64,000 bases of DNA from Piper betle (GCA_033002965.1 JAURVB010014859.1:1-64000); one strand, 5' to 3'. Shown: positions 12,985 through 25,369, counted from the stretch's first letter. The notes: a model not told the origin generated them from the letters alone. Translations and numbers: made by a program.

Positions 12985-13600
12985 GGACTTGCCGCCGGAG
13001 ACTCCTGTCATCGCTGGGAAATCGCCACGAAGCACCCCACCAGCGAATGGAGGGAGAAGGCGGAAAACAAAGCAACGAAGAGCAGATTTCGCTGGTTCTT
13101 TTCGATCAGTGACGGCCGTTCCCAGCACCGCCGTGGAGTGAAATGTGAAGACGGAGGAGTGGTCTCGAAACCCAAAGTGAGCTTCACCGGTGTTCGCCAT
13201 TGCAGTCGCCGGAGAAAGGCTACGAAGAGACCCATCCGACTAGAGGAAAAGATAGAAAACAGAGCAGTAACAGCAGCAAAAGCCAGATTTCGCAGCCGTT
13301 TTCCGACCACCTCCGGTAGTTACCGGCCCCAAAGTGGTGACCAAAGTGAAAAAGGAGAAGTATTTTACAAACCCAAAGTGAGATTTCCCGGTGTTCGCCA
13401 TTGCAGTCGCCGGAGAAAGGCCACGAAGAGACCCATCCAACCAGAGGAAAAAGCAGAAAACAGAGCGGAAAACAGTCGCGGAGAGCTGATTTCGCGGCGA
13501 TTTTTCGATCAGTGACAGCCGTTCCCAGCGCCACCGTGGAGTGAAATGTGAATATGGAGAAGTTATCTACAAGAACATTCCGATAACAGCCGGAGTTCGT
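12985..13600. repeat. Three tandem units of about 200 bp, GC-rich
   Basis: CGCCATTGCAGTCGCCGGAG recurs at 13196 and 13396. CGATCAGTGAC.GCCGTTCCC recurs at 13106 and 13507. The spacing fits three diverged units of about 200 bp. Open frames on both strands follow from the high GC and do not match a family. It lies at the 5' side of an LTR-like region. Confidence 0.75.
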
Positions 13601-13749
13601 CGCTAAGGTCGCCGGAAAAAATTGAGAAGTGACCGATCGGAGCAGCGTAGCACAAAAGTGCAGAAAAGTGTCCAACTTTCCGGCATCCGACCGACCGACC
13701 GGAGCTGCCGCTGACTGTTGTACCACCACCAGGACCTTAATCATTCTGA

Positions 13750-14600
13750 TATCTACAGTTCTGGTTGAACTCCGCCACCATCAGACGCCGGAAAAGCCGC
13801 CGCCGGAGCCCCAAAAGCGCCGCCGCGTCACGCCGTAGCCGGGTCTGTCGTGCCCGTTTACCTCTGACCGAGTCCGCTTTCCTGCCAGGTCCGTGATCAG
13901 ACCATCTGCCTCCACGAATTGCTAGACCCACGAACAGACCCGGAACCGTGATCGTGTCCGAGACCCGCCCTGTGACCCAGATTCGAGTTGGCGCACCGTA
14001 TACCAGAAGCAGACTGGCGTACGCATAAAGGAAAGATAGCCTGCGCACGCCATCCGGTCCGGTCCAGTATTTATTTGGTTTAAACCAACTCGGAACGGCC
14101 CGGTTCAGTGTATTAACGTTCCGAAAATAATTTGAAGGCATTATAGATCTTGGATTGAGCCGAAGCTTACCACCCCCACTATTTTTGGACGCTCTGGACA
14201 CATTGGTGGGGTCATTTTAAGGATTTAAAAGGCAGAAGGGGATAAATATTGGCATTTGAGTCAAAGTATCTTAGGCGAATTGATTTACCGGTGGCAAAAA
14301 TTCAATATTTTGTGTAACTTGTAAAAATCAACGGAGAAATAGTGGATTGTGAGTACTAATCTCACGTGGACCGACTTAAGGATTCAAGTTTAAACCCTAA
14401 GGAACCACGTAAAAAATTCCATGTGTGTCATTTTACTGTTTCTATTTCCATCGCACTATCTTTTTGCGCGGCAAGGGCGCCTCGGTCCCACCGAACCTTT
14501 AAACCCGAATCACACACCAGAACCGATTCGACGAGGGGGCGGACGATCCCAGTGCCCGAACATCATCTTTTAACAAATATTACTAAGTCTTGCACATTAT
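13750..14600 (+). mobile_element. Copia-like LTR remnant
   Basis: The stretch around 14340-14480 (GTGGATTGTGAGTACTAATC, then an ACCACGTAAA block and a pyrimidine-rich CATTTTACTGTTTCTATTTC) has the layout of the R/U5 end of Copia LTRs. No primer-binding site, internal region or partner LTR was found. Confidence 0.35.
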
Positions 14601-14639
14601 AAGCAATCCATGCTAGAGCCTAGAACCATTTAGGATAGA

Positions 14640-14654
14640 CACTAGATTTTGTAC

Positions 14655-14692
<38 letters not shown>

Positions 14693-15215
14693 GTACCGAT
14701 AATTGATGAATTGCAATATTTTATTTCCATAAGTCACGCCTGTTTTTTTTTTCTAAAGATGCACTCATTTTAAAAGCAATCGTAGTGGGCCTTTTTGCAT
14801 CGGCATTTTTGACTATTGAACGTCCTACTTTTATTCATAGATTGACTTTTGACCGTGCGTCAAGATGCCCGCTACATAACCTATTTTTTCCCCCTAAAGA
14901 TACACTCTCATTTTAAAAACAATTGTATTGGACTTTTTTTTGTACATGTATTTTGACCGATTGAATGTCCACTTTCATTCATAACTTGACTTTTGACTCC
15001 ACTTTTAAGTTTTATGATTATTATTATTATGCAGTACCAAAAATTGATGAATAGCAACATTCAAAATGCCTACTACATAACCTATTTTTTCTAAAGATAC
15101 ACTCTCATTTTAAAAACAAACAATCGCATTGGACTTTTTTGTATGGGCATTTTGACCGATTGAATGTCCCAAGTTTATTCGTAACTTACTTTTGACTCCC
15201 CTTTCAAGTTTTATT
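14640..15215. repeat. Tandem units with (TTA)n tracts
   Basis: A unit with AAAGATACACTCTCATTTTA, a GGACTTTTTTGTA block and TTGACTTTTGACTCC repeats at 14757, 14898 and 15098. A 36-bp (TTA)n tract lies at 14656-14692 and a short one at 15016. Confidence 0.75.
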
Positions 15216-15515
15216 AAAAGGACCGGTACAGAACTATCTCTACTTGAGTCACCCGAAAATCGTTCTATAAGTCAAATTACATAAATCAAAATACTGTAAC
15301 CATAAATCGATGGGCACCTTTTTTTCGCAAAATAATGGCTGCTATATTATATACATTTCAATGTAAATATTATGCAACAAAAAACAGCTCAACCTTTATT
15401 TGCACCCCTTAAACTTTACTATGGCTGGAGTAAGATAATTTGTACTCGCAGCAATATTCGTTTATCATCAATGAAAATATATCTACCCCCAAATGGGATT
15501 TTAGAGATTCACATA

Positions 15516-18500
15516 TCACAAGGGAAACACAGAAAGGGAAAAGAAATAAAAACAACTCAAAAGCCATATCATACATATAATCAAAGTTCCTGTAATTTTC
15601 CAGGGGATAATGCACGTTGTAACCTCTCTTTTCCTGTTTGAACCACCCTTGTCGACTGGTGAAGAGGTTTTACTGCCTGTACCTTCTGCTAAACGTTTCA
15701 TCACTGAAGAAAAGAAAGTTTAGTTGATGGCGTTAATCAGAACAGATGAAAATTAGTATCATTTTAAAAGTTTACAGTCTAGATTGTGAAGATAAACAAG
15801 ACAGATGAACACGAGTATCATTTAAACAGTTTTACAGTCGAGATTATGAAGATTCCGAGATGAAAAAGTAATCTGAATTCAAATCCATATGTCAGTTAGT
15901 TGGAATAAGTCCATCTATATGTTATTTACTGGGGAACAAAAGTTTTATACCGGAGAAAGATAGATTAATGCCTCAAGTTCAAGTTGAAAGTTTAATTACC
16001 AAGAAAGTTATAATCAAGTTTATAAAAGATTTCAACATGAAAAAGTAATCTGTGGTACTAATCTGTAATTCAAATCCATATGTCAGTTAGTTGGAATAAG
16101 TCCATCTATAAATTATTTTCTGGGGAACAAAAGTTTTATACTAGAGAAAGATAGATTGACAGTTCAAGTTCAAGTTAAAAGTTTAAATACCAAGAAAGTT
16201 ATAATCAAGTTTATAAAGATTTCAGCATGATAAAAAGTAATCTGTGGTACTAATCAGTATGCCATATAGTTGGAATAAGTCCATCGATAAATTTTTCACT
16301 GGGAACGAAGGTTCTTCTAAACTGAAGAAAGATAAATTAGCACCTCAAGTTCAAGTTAAAAGTTATAAAATTAAGAAAGTTTAGTTCTGAGTAGTATAGA
16401 TGATGTTAGACGTGAAAGACAATCAAGAAAGGGTGAATACCTCAAGTATAAGTTAAAAGTTTTGATATCCAGGCTACAAAAATTTCAAAATTGATTTGTG
16501 ATTCAAAATCTATATGTCAGCAGGAAAATAAGGCTATCTGTTGTCAATTTGGAGTAAGGCTATCTGTTGTCAATTTGGAGTAAGGTATAATGATTCATTG
16601 TGAAGCCATGGAAAGAGATTTCAAAGAAAAAAATGAACTAGTGATTCAAAATCTCTGTGCTCGTCTAGTTGGAAAAAGGTGATGATGCTAATTGCAAAAT
16701 GCAGTGGAAAGCCGTAAAATAAAACACACCTCTTTCTCTTTCAAGCTCCTGGTCTAGCTCCTCTTTCCATTTTTTCTGCCTCTCTGAGAAGATTGCACTG
16801 CTAATTTTCACAAGAGCACTAAATATCAAATGAATGTCTCCCACAAAAAGATCCAAAATTATAAATAATGTCGAGAAGTTCTCATGAACCTTGGACTGTT
16901 TTGATCTGGCTGCTGTTCGCTTACTTGAGGGATAGGTAATTCTTTCAAAACAGAATTACTTGTTGCACTATTGTTAAATAAGCGCTGACTGACAAAACTG
17001 GCAGGGCTACCACCAGATGCATCAGTCACAACAGTAGGGGAAGTTTTACTCGTTGTCCTGTTTGGTGACTTGCTTTTGGGGGGCAGGTTTGAGCTTGAGC
17101 TGCTTGCGATACCATTATTATCTACTGCGATCCTTTCAGAAGCTGGGGTAGAAAAACCCCTGTAGAATTCTTCAAACAACGGAGATTGCAACTTTTTCAA
17201 TTCAGCTGCCTGACAATCAGATAATTAAGTACAGCATTGTAAGTCAGTAAAAATTGTGCCAAGACAAAGTGTAAAACCAGATAACAGAACCATTTACCAC
17301 CTTCTCATCTAGGAATTCTTTGATCTTCAGCTCTGTTACTTCCTCATCATCCTCACAAATCTGACTGCAAGGAAATGTAAACTCTTTTCCCTCTTTCTCA
17401 GACGTTCCACAGAAGTCCCGCTGAGGACTCTCATCAAATGCCCGAGCATCCATGGGCTCTGACACCGGGTTAAAATTCTGCAACAAACAGAATATTCGGA
17501 ACATAGTTACTTGAGAACTATCCATCTACATACCCATAACTACAAATGTTCATGGTAAATCCTGTAATGTAGTTGCAGATAGAAAAAAAAGTAATTGGGA
17601 ATAGTAACCATGCAGCAATCACTATTGTTATAAACAGTAAATGTATAATACCTCTGTGAAAAGGTCTAACTTTTCGTCACCCTTGAACAATGGTCCTTCG
17701 TCAAAGTCGTCATCAAGACGACACATATCGCCTGAAGTGTTTGTGGCCCACATATTTTCCATGCTGTGAAGCTTCTCCGGATATACAGTTGAACAGCGTA
17801 CACTGTCATTATTCCGTAGATCTGCACTTTGCTTAAATCTGAAGCAAAAGGTTACTGGTCAACAACGGTCGTCGATGTATCATTTGACAATACTAAAAAA
17901 TGGTAGAAACATACAATCTTCTAGAATGACCAACCGGCGGTGAATTCGACTTTCCGTGGGTAAGTTCAGTGGGGCTCTAAAAACAAAGACAAGTGTGAGT
18001 GAGAGCTGAAGTACCCAAAAAGAATTGAATCAAAAGACGTTTTTGTTATTGAAGACTCCAAAGAACCACCAAGAAGGTTACCAGAGTACAGGTTCGGTAA
18101 ATTGGATGAGTCTTTTTACATTCCCTTATTACAAATGGATGCTGTAAAAGATCAAAGTATTTAGTCTAGGAATCACCAAAAAATACGAGAACATTAAACA
18201 CAAATAAAAAATAAAAAAACTATTAGTTTACAGTAGGTGTTCCTTACTTTGCGATGATAATCTATACATTTACAATTCTCATTAACTCACCTGTAGCAAA
18301 TCAGAAGCCGATGGCCGCAAATTTGGCTCCCTGTAAAAGTCATCTGTCAGCTAAAAAAGACAAAGAGGAGTGCATCCCCGCTAGCATGATCACACCAAAC
18401 CCTTGCAAATGAAAAAATAAGACATGTTTCTAAGGAAAAAAACTTCAACAATTCATATGCCTTCCTTCATAATTGTGTGGGCGACCAAGGTGTTGCAGGT

Positions 18501-20591
18501 GGTAAACTCATTCAAGCATTAACTTCCTAGGGTAAAGTAAATTACAATATAGAAAATATACTGGGAGATCAACATACTTCTGCAAACATTTCAATAAAAA
18601 ATCCTTTGCCTCCGAAGAAAGATGATCCGGAATTGGAGGATGAGATTTAGTTGTTCCAATATGAAATAAGGCTGCGAACTGAGAAGTGAATGAAAATTGA
18701 GAGTTCAATTAAATAATAGAACATTTGTTAAATACCTCTTGGTATTTAAATTGAGAAGCGAATGATTCATACAGAACATTTGTTAAATACCTCCTCTTGG
18801 TATTGTTGGCTCCAAGGAGGCTTTCCAGTTGCCATCTCTATGAAAGTGCAGCCAACGCTCCATATATCAGCCGAGCTGAAAATTTATAGATAATCAAAGC
18901 ACATCAATTCAGAATTTTAAGTATTTAAAATAAAACAGGTACACAACTCAGATGAGAATAAAACTAAAAAAATTATATCATAGAATTGGTCCTTACAATG
19001 TATGGCCAGTTTGAACAATTACTTCTGGAGCCATCCAGTATGGAGTTCCCTTCATCGACTTGGCCCCTGATACAGTTGCCTGCAACAATTTAGAGACCAT
19101 TGCTGAATATTTCTGATGCTAAAATGGAGAAATATTAAGAAAGTATCAATCAAATATTTTACAGAAAGAAAGAAAAATAATGTTACCAGTTCTACAACTT
19201 GCTTGGACGCACCAAAGTCTGCAAGTTTTATGCGTCCATTCTTATCGACCAGAATATTTGCTCCCTGATTTGGGCAAGTTCAAACCGGTTAATTACAATT
19301 TAAGAACAACAGCAAGCGTCAGTCTTAAACAAAGTTCAATAAGGGAGGAAATGGGGAACAAAAGATGGCAAAGGTAATATTTGATCTACGGTTTGCACTA
19401 ACCTTAATGTCCCTGTGTATAATTCCATTAGAGTGAAGATACTCAAGCCCTTCTAACAACTGTTTTGTATATGTTCTTATTACCTATTGAACAATATAAA
19501 TACCATTCATTATCCCATTGAAAAAAAGTGAATTCATATTGAAGAAGAAATATGTGGGAAAAATAAAAGAAGAAGAAGAAGAAGAAAAAGCTTACTTCTT
19601 CAGTAAATGAACCAAACTTTCCAAGAAGTGAAGAAATTGATCCACCAGGGACGAATTCCAAAAGAATATTTAACGTTTCATCCTCCCTTGCAGTTCCCAA
19701 GTACCTCTGTCCATCATTATCCAAACAAGTAACAGATTTGCAAAGATGAGATGTTTTTATGAGAGTTCATATGAAAATAAGAGGTAGGTAAAGCTATGTT
19801 GTTTTCACAAGACTCACAACTATGTTTGGATGAGACAAGTTTTTTAGAAGTTTAACTTCTTCCTCCAGCTCACGAATATGAGTCTGCATTTACAAAGTGA
19901 AGTAACAAGTCACATATCAATCGAGATAGCTAATTACAACACGAAAGAATTTATGAATGGTCAATCACAGAGCTGCTCTGGAACAAAATGATCACAAAAG
20001 AAGTAAGCCTTTTTCTTCCAGCTTCATAACACGATTCTTAATTTATCAATCGCACTTCAAAACCCCCAAGAAACAAAAATGCAATCCTTAGACCTCTAAT
20101 TCTAAAACTGCAATTTTGATTATTATAACAGAGCCTAAACAAAACAAACAGAGAAGTTTAATGCTTGCCTGCGCTTTGTCCTTTGAACCAGGTGCGATTG
20201 AGACCTGAATCCACAATAACATGATCAAATCCACAATAAAATTAGCTAAACAAGAAGAACTGTAATTAACCTAACGATCAAATCATCTGGTAGAGACCTG
20301 CTTGATGGCGAGCAGCTCGCCGGAGTCCAAATCCATGCCCATATAGACCCGGCCGTACGCCCCGCAGCCGATCATCTCCCCACGCCGCCACCGGATCTCG
20401 CTAACTACGTCCTCCTCCTTCGAAACGCGAGGAGCCTTCATCGCCGGCGCAGGCAGAGCCGGCCGGGCCCTGGCCAGCAACCCGGCCCTCGACTTCCTGA
20501 GGCAAGATCCGATCTTTTCCGCGAGGCCGCCCCGGAGGTCATCCCCGCTCATCACGAGCGACCTCCGCACCGAACCCAGGAACTGCTGCAT
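15516..20591 (-). CDS. ANP/NPK1-like: NPK1/ANP-type MAP kinase kinase kinase, 17 exons
   Basis: Cytoplasmic MAPKKK of the NPK1/ANP group, which in plants starts the MAPK cascade driving cytokinesis and stress signalling. Exons on the - strand: 20591-20298, 20204-20169, 19883-19818, 19706-19596, 19483-19403, 19264-19187, 19079-18997, 18875-18791, 18678-18578, 18330-18291, 18141-18082, 17976-17915, 17838-17652, 17477-17301, 17209-16890, 16797-16730, 15703-15516. All phases join to give about 678 residues, close to NPK1 and ANP1. Seen: Gly-rich loop GCGAYG and AIK lysine in exon 1, [20 protein letters not shown], then HPFV closing the kinase domain in exon 11. The tail has the acidic [11 protein letters not shown] block and a charged [15 protein letters not shown] helix. 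I chose the ATG at 20591 ([13 protein letters not shown]) because it matches the family start. An in-frame ATG at 20783 would add 64 residues. The end of the last exon is less certain than the rest. Confidence 0.93.
15835..16400. repeat. Tandem repeat (period about 191 bp) in the last MAPKKK intron
   Basis: AAGAAAGTTATAATCAAGTT starts at 16001 and 16192. CAGTTAGTTGGAATAAGTCC and relatives occur three times. A perfect small duplication (GGCTATCTGTTGTCAATTTG) follows at 16531-16583. Confidence 0.85.
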
Positions 20592-20814
20592 CCCTTCGCC
20601 GATCTCGCGGCTCCGGAGTCTGGGAAACTTGGGGTTCGAATCAAAGAAGCGATTTGGGTACCTCACGAGGCCTGGGAATCGACATGCGACGGCGAGGAGT
20701 GGTGGAACGGCGGCGGTGGTGGCGGATTCGGGGGAGGAGAAGTTGGATGGCGAAGGGTTTCTCGGTTTGTCGTCCTTTTTCAAACTTTTTCTTGCATTCC
20801 AACATTGCCCCTAG

Positions 20815-21235
20815 TGACCGTTGGGGTGGTGCTCCTCATTCTCGCCAGTGCAAGTGGGCCCCGCAGCATGTAATCGTGGATTTCCACGGCGGACGGATTA
20901 CGTGGAATAATAATAATAATAATAATAAGAATAACAACACCAACGTATTTATTTTCACACAAAAAATATATAAAATTTTTATTTTCTGACATATTTTTTA
21001 CGAAATTTATCTCTCTCCCGAAAGTCCAAACAACCCTACATACATAATATAAGAAGTATAAGGTAACAATGAATTACAATCAATTTAAAAAAGAAAAATT
21101 CATTGAAAAAATAATATTTGTTTTATAAGTATAATCATTAATCAACATCTAGAAGATAAGAAATGTACAAGACCGTTCAACCGGTAAATGTATACCTGGG
21201 TGTAGGAGAAGATAGGCAGGCATATTTGCTTATTA
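20815..21235. other. Intergenic, MAPKKK upstream region
   Basis: A short (AAT)n tract at 20907-20930. No other feature is visible. Confidence 0.4.
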
Positions 21236-21239
21236 TTTT

Positions 21240-22135
21240 GAATCTTTGTTAAATTGCCCCCACATGTACAAAATTGTATTTTCTATCGTATATTAATTAA
21301 AATTTGTGTACATAATTAGTTGGCTCTTATGAAACCCGGCGGCCACAACCCAAAACATCCACGACTTGAAAACCTAGTAAGGACCTATAGTGAAACTTAG
21401 TTTGTGTAACATAAAAAACCTACATACACAAATTGTACCTTCCATCATATATGAAGTAGGTTCTATGTACACAATAGCTCTTATGAAACCCAAAGGATAC
21501 AACTCAAAAAACCTAGGCCATATAAAAACTTAGTTGGTATAAGTCGAGAATCCCACGTGCACACAATTAGTGGCTTCTATGAAACCTGAGTGGCACAACC
21601 CAAAAACCTATAGAGGGACTTATAGTGAAACTCGGTTAGTATAACTTAAAAACCCGCATGCACAAAATTGTATCATCCAACATATGTTAACTAATTTATG
21701 TGTACACAATGGGTAGCCCATGTGAAACCCGGCTAACACAACCTGAAAAATTTAGGAACTTGAAGTTGAATTTGTGGTGATTGGGCTCGTTAGATGACAT
21801 GTAGAAGATGATTATGGTGCGGCCAAGGTCGACCAAGTCGTCCATTCTCGACGTAGTTGCTAGAAAAGAAAGGAGGAGGAGGAGGAAGAAACAAGTGGTG
21901 GATGATGTTAACGAGTTGTAGGTATTTTTTAATTATGATGGATTTTATATGTACAGGTGAGTTTTTGGGTTATGCCAACCGAGTTTTACAATGAGTGTTT
22001 ACGAGGTTTTTAACTATACTTGTGTTTTTTATGTTCTGTCAACTGGATTCTATTGTAAGGTTATCCGAGTTATTTCTGTACACTAGATTCTTTACAAACA
22101 GAGTTGAGTTTATTGTTTGTTGAGACTATAAGGGG
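21240..22135. mobile_element. Subterminal-type repeat arrays in inverted arrangement
   Basis: Four degenerate units of about 130 bp at 21240-21780 share a CACAAAATTGTA-like block, TATGAAACCC, CACAACCCAAAAACCT and TGAAACT.GGTT. The complement of the same words appears at 21955-22110 (GAGTTTTTGGGTTATGCCAA, GAGTTTTACAATGAGT). Such mirrored arrays are typical of CACTA-like or other non-autonomous DNA transposons. No terminal CACTA was found. Confidence 0.5.
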
Positions 22136-22139
22136 AAAT

Positions 22140-23020
22140 CCATGTATACTCTAAATGGCCCAATCAAATTGGGGGCACAAATGAGACATAAAAAATGAGG
22201 TGTGGGTAAAAATTTTCCATAAATAAGGCTTCCCATATATTATACACCTTAGTTTTTCTACGTAAAAGTTCAGAAATTTTGAGTTCTCTCTTACGGTTTT
22301 TATAATAAAAATCTATAGGATTTAAATTGTGAAATACTGAGTTTTCTCTAAATGACGTCCAAAATTGAATCACCTTGTAAAGTTGCATTCAATAAATTTA
22401 ATCCTATTCTGTTTCATAGGTAAGTATACCTTAATTATATATTATTTTCAGAGACAGAGCTATTATGGTTTTGTGATAAGAATGCATTTACCTCATGATC
22501 AAATCAGAAAGGATATATAATTAAGAACCACAACACAAGAGTCCATATTATAGTTTCAAAGTTAACATGAAAGTTTGCAAATTAATTCCCAAGTAGCAAT
22601 GAAAATAAGCATAAAATTGAATGAAATGAAAAATATTTCCCAATCTTGAAGGGTGTTCATCAAGTATTTAAATGTGAACAACAAATCACGGAGATTATCA
22701 ATGCATATAGCTGGCTTCTTCAGCGATGAGGCCTAGTGCTCTGAGTTCTCTAGAGGATAACTCGATTAAACTTGAATTTGTTTTATGTTTGACTTGACAT
22801 GGTTTGAATCGAAGTTTAATTTGAGCTTGAATCGAACAAGCACGAGTGCACGATTTGACTTGAAGCTTGATATTATACAATTAAGCACATAGGATTTAAT
22901 TAAGATGCTCTAATTGTGGAAAAGCCCCTCCCAAATAATTATAAATGTATAACCTTGCAAGTTGAGGAGGTATTTGCATGGTATTGGATGTACACCTTCC
23001 AAGATGCCTTGACAAGTGAG
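22140..23020. other. AT-rich intergenic DNA
   Basis: No gene seen. 22740-22870 contains the GA/TC-rich CTCGAGC-type words found in several dispersed repeats of this window. Confidence 0.4.
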
Positions 23021-23024
23021 GTTT

Positions 23025-23159
23025 TCTCCTATATACAAATACCTACTAAGGTAAGATTTTATGCATTAGTTTGGATGATTTATAGATTTTAAACTTAAAT
23101 TAATGACTTTGAAGTGATGACTTAGGCGAATTATATTGGACTTAGGCCAGGTTGTTACA
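23025..23159 (+). mobile_element. LTR 3'-end-like remnant
   Basis: Ends CCAGGTTGTTACA followed by AATAATATGAGAAC, which resembles an LTR end followed by a decayed tRNA-Met primer site (TGGTATCAGAGC). Related copies end at 47979, 48354 and 56946. Confidence 0.35.
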
Positions 23160-23325
23160 AATAATATGAGAACTAAAATATTGGATGGTCGGATAAACTT
23201 GATGTATGTCTGCTATGCTCAAAGGCAGAAGAAAGGAATGTCAATGACATAATTTCCTAAGGTGGGTGAATACGTATTATTTCATATAATTTTAATCTAT
23301 ATCTAAAAATGTATATTGGACAGCA

Positions 23326-23660
23326 CTAGTATTCTTTCAAACCCTGAGGTAATACGGTGTATAAGGATATTACAAAATATAGCACGTTTTCGAAATTTGT
23401 GGCATTAATTTAATTGTTCCTTTTGCCACTTGAGTACCATGACAGGTGATATGGAAGATATGAGGGCGTAAGCATTGTATGTATGAATATGAACATTAGT
23501 CGTGCATGCGAGCCAACATTTGTTTAAGTATGTTTGTTCACCGCCTAATGTGAGGAAAGCTTGAAGTTTCATAAGTTTTCGTTGGTAATTGAATACCCAT
23601 TTGTTAAATTATATTAGTTATTTTTTGGACCAATAACACTTATTATTGACATTATGATGG
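23326..23660 (+). mobile_element. Repeat A, truncated copy
   Basis: Collinear with 6710-7040 over about 330 bp (CTTTCAAACCCT, TTGCCACTTGAGTACC, CATTTGTTTAAGTATG, TTATTTTTTGGACCA.TAACA). The outer TGTAACACCC end is missing. Confidence 0.75.
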
Positions 23661-23939
23661 GTTAAATTCGATTTATAAAAAATAAGGATAAATATATTTA
23701 TGGTCCCCAAATTTACCTGTAGTTTTTCTTTATGTCATTTTTTATGGTATTTCATCATCCAAAAACTCTAATTTTGGAGAACTAATGTTGAATTTGAAAG
23801 ATCAAAATTTAAAGAAGTCAAAATATTATTTATAGATTTAGGTACATTTTCGTTATCAAATTTTATTTTCTTGATAATTTAATATGAAGATGAAGATGAA
23901 GGTTTTATTGTGATGTTTTATCTGTATAATTTGGTTAAG

Positions 23940-24660
23940 TTAAATATATAATAATCGAGGTCAGGTTGAGGTAGTTCAGGATCCGCATCCTGGTTATCTC
24001 CTGTACGGATCTCGCCGGAGAGGTCGTTGTGGCTGAGGTTGATGAAGGTGAGAAGGCGGCACTGGTTGATCTCCGGCATGATCCAGCCGGAGAAGTGGTT
24101 CCCGCAGAAGTCGAGCTTGGAGAGCTCCAGCAGCGGGCTGATCTCCAGCAGGATCTGGTCGGAGAAGCTGTTTCCATTGAGGAGCAGCTTATGGACGCCG
24201 GCAAACTTGTTCATGGACGGCGGCAGGTTACCAGAGAGGCAGTTGTTGGAGAGGCTGAGCATGCCCAAGCTTGTCAACAAGTCGGTTCCGGGGAAGTCCC
24301 CCGATAGGAGATGTCAAGCAGCTGTAGCCAGCTGCTCCGGCTGAGCCCTGCAGGATGCCGCCGGCGAAGTTGTTCTCCCAGAGTTGCACCACCTCCAGCT
24401 CTGGCAGCTCACCGACCAAGTCCGGAATGGCTCCGTGGAGCCTGTTACAGAAGAGGTTGAGAAGGGTGAGGCTGGCGAGCGAGCGAGGGGCGGCGAGGAA
24501 CTCGATGTGCGATCTCGCCGGAAAAGAAGTTGCCGCTGAGGTGGAGGTGGCGGAGCTGGGTGAGGCCGACGATGGAGACAGGGAGGGGGGCAGTGAGGTT
24601 GTTGTCGTAGAGGTCGTGGGGGCGCCAACGAGCACCGGCAGCTTCCAACGGCCGGCCATT
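23940..24660 (-). pseudogene. CLV1/BAM-type LRR receptor kinase fragment, decayed
   Basis: The - strand encodes LRRs typical of the CLV1/BAM class ([37 protein letters not shown], then LSLSNNCLSGNLPPSM, VHKLLLNGNSFS, LSKLDFCGNHFSGW, LLTFINLSHNDLSGEI). The order matches the middle of the ectodomain, but several LRRs between the two blocks are missing. The frame changes at least three times and there is no start, transmembrane segment or kinase domain. GC content (about 60 percent) contrasts sharply with the AT-rich flanks, so it was inserted or left behind as a piece. It abuts repeats rich in GTTTGCAA at 24740-25040, which hints at transposon capture. Confidence 0.85.
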
Positions 24661-24739
24661 TATATTTAAGGCGCATGCGCCCGTCCGTTTAAGGCTCGCC
24701 CAGAATTTTATTTTATTTTTCAAATTTAAAATTTACAAA

Positions 24740-25045
24740 ATGCATTTTGTAAATCAGCAACCACTTGCAACTGCTAATCCCGGTTGCAAATTTTTTTCAT
24801 CAGTTCTTATATTTTACAACCGCGTTTGCAACCACAAATTCTAGTTGCAATTTTTTTCCCATGTTCTTATTTTTACAACTGCGTTTGCAATTGCGAATTC
24901 CAGCTGCAAATTTTTTTCCACATTTTTAATTTAACCACCACATTTGCAACCGTTTATTCCAGTCGAACTAATCCAGTCATACCACATATTATAAAGGTTT
25001 ACAAATGTATTGCAATGCGGTTACAAATTTACAACCGACAGGATG
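24740..25045. repeat. Degenerate tandem array of GTTTGCAA words
   Basis: Units of about 60 bp, each with TTTTACAAC.GCGTTTGCAA and a TTGCAA.TTTTTTTCC block, repeated about three times. It looks like transposon subterminal repeats. Confidence 0.6.
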
Positions 25046-25369
25046 AGTAGCCGTAAATTCTTAGCAGTTACATAATTTTAATTGCCCCTCTAACCCTCCT
25101 TTTGGTTCGACATTTTTTGGCCATAAATCTTCACCAAACCACTAGGTACCTTCTATCTTATCTTGATGAAGTATCCATGAGCTGGTTGTGTTCTGTGGAT
25201 CTAGCCAGTGGTGCAACTAAATGACCACTATGGTTTTGTTGGTTGTGAGGCTGTGGCTTGGCTTGGTCATATGTACGTATGGCTATGTGTTTGGTGTAAG
25301 GGTTGATACCGATAAGTATTCGATTTGACTCAACTCGATTCGGCGTGAACGCGACTCCGCCGTGCGTCG

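Noticed and set aside
12380..14201. Long frames on both strands, up to 208 codons
   Set aside because: High GC and tandem 200-bp units keep many frames open. None resembles a protein family and they overlap one another.
24029..24669. + strand frames across the LRR region
   Set aside because: They are antisense to the LRR motifs on the - strand.
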